Origin: Bartonella sp. DB5-6
GTDB lineage: Bacteria; Pseudomonadota; Alphaproteobacteria; Rhizobiales; Rhizobiaceae
DNA: 64,000 nt
Direction of reading: 5' to 3'
Assembly: GCF_000278115.1 (NCBI RefSeq)
Contig: NZ_JH725115.1
Location: 178,373-242,372, forward strand
The translations under genes were made by a program, and so were the position numbers. Positions within the stretch are counted from its first letter, which is position 1. Each line of letters opens with the position of its first letter. Below the pieces are notes generated by a model. It did no database searches. It worked only from the letters and a program-made list of their open reading frames with translations, and was not told where the DNA came from. Of the stretch, positions 60,823-64,000 are shown in pieces.

Positions 60823-62841
60823 ATGTTTGGAAGACTTACAGATCCTACGGCTGGTGCTTTTCATGCACTTGCACATGAACCGATCGTTTTATACACATGT
60901 ATTGCGATTGTTGCGGGTGGTTTGATTGCTGTTATTGCTTTGACAGTACTTGGATGGTGGGGCGTTCTATGGCGAAATTGGATTACAACAGTTGATCATA
61001 AACGCATTGGCATTATGTATATCGTGCTTGGCATTATCATGCTTGTTCGCGGTTTTGCCGATGCGATTATGATGCGAACGCATCAGGCTTTGGCGCTCGG
61101 GAGTGAAACGGCGGGTTATTTACCTCCTGAGCATTTTGATCAGATTTTTTCGGCCCATGGTGTCATTATGATTTTTTTCATGGCTACGCCGATTTTATTT
61201 GGTCTTTTCAATTATCTTATACCACTTCAGATTGGTGCTCGTGATGTTGCTTTTCCATTTGCAAATAATTTGGGGTTTTGGATTACAGTAGCAGGGGCGA
61301 TATTAATTAATATATCACTTGGTATCGGTAATTTTGGTCGTGGTGGTTGGTTGATGTATCCGCCTTTCTCTGAATTGCAAAATAGCCCAGACACAGGGGT
61401 AGATTATTATTTATGGTCGCTTCAGCTTTCTGGTATCGCGACAACGATGGGGTCAATCAATTTTGTTGCAACCATTATTAAAATGCGTGCTCCTGGGATG
61501 ACAATGATGAAAATGCCAGTCTTTTGTTGGAGCGCTTTTGTTAGTAATATCCTTATTTTAGTTATTTATCCCGTTTTAGCTGTAGCATTTGCACTCTTGG
61601 CGTGTGATCGTTATTTGGATATGAATTTCTTTACCAATGTTGGTGGCGGAAATCCGATGGTGTGGATTAACTATGTTTGGATTTTTGGTCATCCTGAAGT
61701 TTATGTTTTGGTTGTTCCTGCTTTTGGCATTGTTTCTGAGGTTGTCTCAACTTTTTCTTCAAAGCGCCTCTTTGGTTATACTTCAATGGTATGGGCAATG
61801 TTGGTTATTTTAATTCTTTCTTTGCTCGTTTGGGGGCATCATTTCTTTACAATGGGTGGAGGTGAAGCTGTAAATACCTTCTTTGGTATTGCAACGATGA
61901 TTATCGCCGTTCCTACAGGTGTTAAAGTCTTTAATTGGTTGCTGACTATGCATAAAGGTCGGATTCGCTTTGAGCCCCCAATGCTTTGGTGCATGGGAAT
62001 GATTTTTACGTTTGTTGGTGGTGGATTAACAGGTGTTTTGTTGTCTATTGTGCCTGCTGATTGGCAATTTCATAATTCGCTCTTTTTGGTAGCACATTTC
62101 CATCATACAATTATTGGAGGTGTCGTTTTTGCTTATTTAGCTGGGCTTGCTTTTTGGTTTCCAAAAGTTTTTGGTTATAAACCAAATCGGGCACTTGGTA
62201 TTGCGTCTTTCTGGTGTTGGTTCATTGGTTTTTATCTTGCTTTTTTCCCAGTTTATGCGCTTGGCTTGATGGGTGCAACGCGGCGCCTTCAACATTATAT
62301 GGAACCTAGTTGGCAGCCAATGTTTATGATTGCTGCTCTGGGGGCTATTATTATCTTGCTTGGTATCCTTTGTTTTGTGCTGCAAGTTGTTTTGGCGATT
62401 TGGTATGGTATCAAACATAAGGGCCGTTTACCGATAACATTAAATGATTCTTGGGGTGATGCACGGACACTTGAATGGTCTATTTCTTCACCTCCTCCTT
62501 CTTACAACTTTGCAATACTTCCAAGAGTAGAAACTGATGATGCTTATTGGAATATGAAGAAGGATGGTTATCAGCGGCCGACAAGTGGATTTTCGAAAAT
62601 TCATATGCCATCAAATACATCGGCCGGAATTATTGCGGGGTTCTTTTCTTTAGTTGTCGGTTTTGCGCTTGTTTGGCATATTTGGTGGCTCGTTGCGATT
62701 GGGATGATTGGCTTTGTTGCAACGATTGTGTGTCATTCGTTAATAGGTAATCACCATGGTTACTATATTCCAGCTGAAGAAGTACAAAAGACTGAAGATG
62801 CTTTTACGGCTGTTCTTAAAGAACAAGGAGCAACAGTATGA
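60823..62841 (+). CDS. cyoB: CyoB, cytochrome bo3 ubiquinol oxidase subunit I
   Basis: A 672-residue catalytic subunit with about 15 helices. Copper-B and haem ligands are in WIFGHPEVYVLVVPAFG (with the cross-linked His-Tyr), WGHHFFTMG and VAHFHHTIIGG. It reduces O2 to water and pumps protons. N-terminal ITTVDHKRIGIMY and QIFSAHGVIMIFF are typical. It overlaps cyoC by four bases (ATGA). Confidence 0.96.
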   Translation: MFGRLTDPTAGAFHALAHEPIVLYTCIAIVAGGLIAVIALTVLGWWGVLWRNWITTVDHKRIGIMYIVLGIIMLVRGFADAIMMRTHQALALGSETAGYLPPEHFDQIFSAHGVIMIFFMATPILFGLFNYLIPLQIGARDVAFPFANNLGFWITVAGAILINISLGIGNFGRGGWLMYPPFSELQNSPDTGVDYYLWSLQLSGIATTMGSINFVATIIKMRAPGMTMMKMPVFCWSAFVSNILILVIYPVLAVAFALLACDRYLDMNFFTNVGGGNPMVWINYVWIFGHPEVYVLVVPAFGIVSEVVSTFSSKRLFGYTSMVWAMLVILILSLLVWGHHFFTMGGGEAVNTFFGIATMIIAVPTGVKVFNWLLTMHKGRIRFEPPMLWCMGMIFTFVGGGLTGVLLSIVPADWQFHNSLFLVAHFHHTIIGGVVFAYLAGLAFWFPKVFGYKPNRALGIASFWCWFIGFYLAFFPVYALGLMGATRRLQHYMEPSWQPMFMIAALGAIIILLGILCFVLQVVLAIWYGIKHKGRLPITLNDSWGDARTLEWSISSPPPSYNFAILPRVETDDAYWNMKKDGYQRPTSGFSKIHMPSNTSAGIIAGFFSLVVGFALVWHIWWLVAIGMIGFVATIVCHSLIGNHHGYYIPAEEVQKTEDAFTAVLKEQGATV

Positions 62842-63503
62842 GTGCGATGACAATAGATAATACGCACATTGATGAGCATCATCATGATAGCAGTTCGATA
62901 ATGATATTTGGTTTTTGGGTCTATATTCTTTCGGATTTGATCCTGTTCTCGACGCTTTTTTCAAGTTTTGCTGTTTTTTCTGCTTCTTATGGAGGAGGGA
63001 AAGCTGGAAGTGAATTTATTGATTTAAAATTTGTTTTGGTTGAAACTGCCATTTTATTGCTATCCTCAATTACTTATGGGTTTGTAATAGTACAAGCGCA
63101 TAAAGGTAATCTTAGTGGTGTGCGTTTATGGATGATTATTACTTTTGTACTTGGATGCTGCTTTATTGGAATGGAAATTTACGAATTCCATGAGCTTTTG
63201 AGCGAGGTGTTCTATTACGATCCTGGTGCTTATGCTGGTATTGATCCTGCAACAGGCTTACAGCTTTTTGGACGAGAAATTCTATCTGCTTATTGGTCGG
63301 CGTTTTTTGCTTTGGTTGGTACACATGGTCTTCATGTAAGTGTTGGTCTTCTTTGGATGGTAGTCATGTTTTTTCATCTTCGTCGTTGTGGTTTAGATCA
63401 AGATAATAAAACGCGTTTGGCATGTCTTTCAATTTTCTGGCATTTACTTGATATTGTGTGGGTTGGTGTTTTCACCATGGTTTATCTGTTAGGAGCACTG
63501 TAA
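62838..63503 (+). CDS. cyoC: CyoC, cytochrome bo3 ubiquinol oxidase subunit III
   Basis: A 221-residue membrane protein with five helices. The N-terminus is His-rich (HIDEHHHDSSS). FWVYILSDLILFSTLFSSFAVF begins the family domain, with GMEIYEFHELL and WSAFFALVGTHGLHVSVGLLW later. It supports the catalytic subunit. Its stop overlaps the cyoD ATG by one base (TAATG). Confidence 0.95.
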   Translation: MSAMTIDNTHIDEHHHDSSSIMIFGFWVYILSDLILFSTLFSSFAVFSASYGGGKAGSEFIDLKFVLVETAILLLSSITYGFVIVQAHKGNLSGVRLWMIITFVLGCCFIGMEIYEFHELLSEVFYYDPGAYAGIDPATGLQLFGREILSAYWSAFFALVGTHGLHVSVGLLWMVVMFFHLRRCGLDQDNKTRLACLSIFWHLLDIVWVGVFTMVYLLGAL

Positions 63504-64000
63504 TGAGTATGCATAATGAAACACATAGTCCCAGTACTAGTTCCTATTTAGTTGGCTTTATTCTGGCTGTATTTTTCACTTTAGGCTCTTTTATTCCTGT
63601 GATGTATGGAATGATGGAAAGCTGGGCAATTAGCACAAAGGTTGCGTATCTTATTGGGATGGCGATTATTCAAATTATTGTGCAGATTGTTTTCTTTTTA
63701 CATTTGAATTCTGGTCCAGATGCTAAATGGAATTTAAGCGCTTTGTGGTTTGCAGCTATTTGCGTTTTTGTTATTATTGGAGGTACTTGGTGGGCTATTT
63801 CCCATTTGAATTATAATATGATGGGTGGTTCAGGACGTATTATTGAACCGGAAAAGATAGAAGGAAATAGCTCAGTACCGGTGGAGAAATTATCAGACAT
63901 AAAAAAGCCAGAGGAACATTTATTAGGCGCCCGAGACTCTATAGATAAAACACCAAATACGCAAGCTCCTGTAGAGCAGGCTCCAGGGGTAGAAATGCCC
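63503..64000 (+). CDS. cyoD: CyoD, cytochrome bo3 ubiquinol oxidase subunit IV (partial at window end)
   Basis: The frame starts MSMHNETHSPSTSSYLVGFILAVFFTLGSF and contains the three-helix CyoD domain to about residue 112 (IGMAIIQIIVQIVFFLHLN, GGTWWAISHLNYNMM). The frame then continues past the usual end for at least 54 more codons to the window edge, in a Pro/Glu/Lys-rich tail (EEHLLGARDSIDKTPNTQAPVEQAP). CyoD is normally 110-125 residues. The tail is real as far as read; its end lies outside the window. CyoD assists copper-site assembly. Confidence 0.9.
   Translation, partial: MSMHNETHSPSTSSYLVGFILAVFFTLGSFIPVMYGMMESWAISTKVAYLIGMAIIQIIVQIVFFLHLNSGPDAKWNLSALWFAAICVFVIIGGTWWAISHLNYNMMGGSGRIIEPEKIEGNSSVPVEKLSDIKKPEEHLLGARDSIDKTPNTQAPVEQAPGVEMP

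Overview
The window is a stretch of ordinary chromosome from a low-G+C alphaproteobacterium of the Rhizobiales. The gene set and protein wording fit Bartonella best: def-fmt-truA, rpmI-rplT-pheST, aroA-cmk-rpsA, a ChvB/NdvB-type cyclic glucan synthase, GcrA, a Fur/Mur-type metal transporter operon, and several genes in visible decay. The genus is inferred from gene content and protein resemblance, not from a database search. I see no complete mobile element, no CRISPR array and no rRNA. There is one tRNA, tRNA-Ala(GGC).

Layout. 1-8 kb holds a partial dapD, a LOG-family protein, def-fmt-truA, rmuC, a lytic transglycosylase lipoprotein, a small heat-shock protein with a DUF1150 partner, and nth. 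7.6-12 kb is the rpmI-rplT-pheS-pheT cluster, with a structured leader and an internal terminator. 12.3-16 kb is sitABCD (Mn/Fe uptake), followed by a candidate three-hairpin small RNA. 17-27 kb is pncB and the 8.6-kb cyclic beta-1,2-glucan synthase gene. 27-31 kb is aroA-cmk-rpsA, where rpsA carries a one-base frameshift near its 3' end. 31-43 kb has a TIGR02300 protein, tRNA-Ala, ilvD, mutS, a malic enzyme/phosphotransacetylase-like fusion, secB, fxsA, a Tim44-like protein and an Smr protein. 43-51 kb has hslO, a decayed argF, argD, gcrA, a decayed integrase and ccmABCDG. 51-64 kb has acnA, rpsT, dnaA, dnaN, recF, aroQ and cyoABCD (cyoD runs off the end).

How the genes fit together. Respiration and metal supply dominate: cytochrome c maturation, cytochrome bo3 oxidase, aconitase and Mn/Fe import. 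Iron-type operators are visible in front of sitA and between ccmA and acnA. Replication start and its control form a second theme: dnaA, dnaN, recF and gcrA, with a cluster of GANTC methylation sites around paired DnaA boxes upstream of dnaA.

Reductive evolution shows in three remnants that ordinary ORF calling misses. They are an ornithine carbamoyltransferase gene directly behind an intact argD, a decayed second copy of the 5' part of aroA near tRNA-Ala, and the N-terminal part of a tyrosine-type integrase between gcrA and ccmG. The retained argD together with dapD suggests ArgD survives for diaminopimelate synthesis. I found no obvious new multi-gene system. The most novel items are regulatory RNAs and sites, and the hidden pseudogenes.
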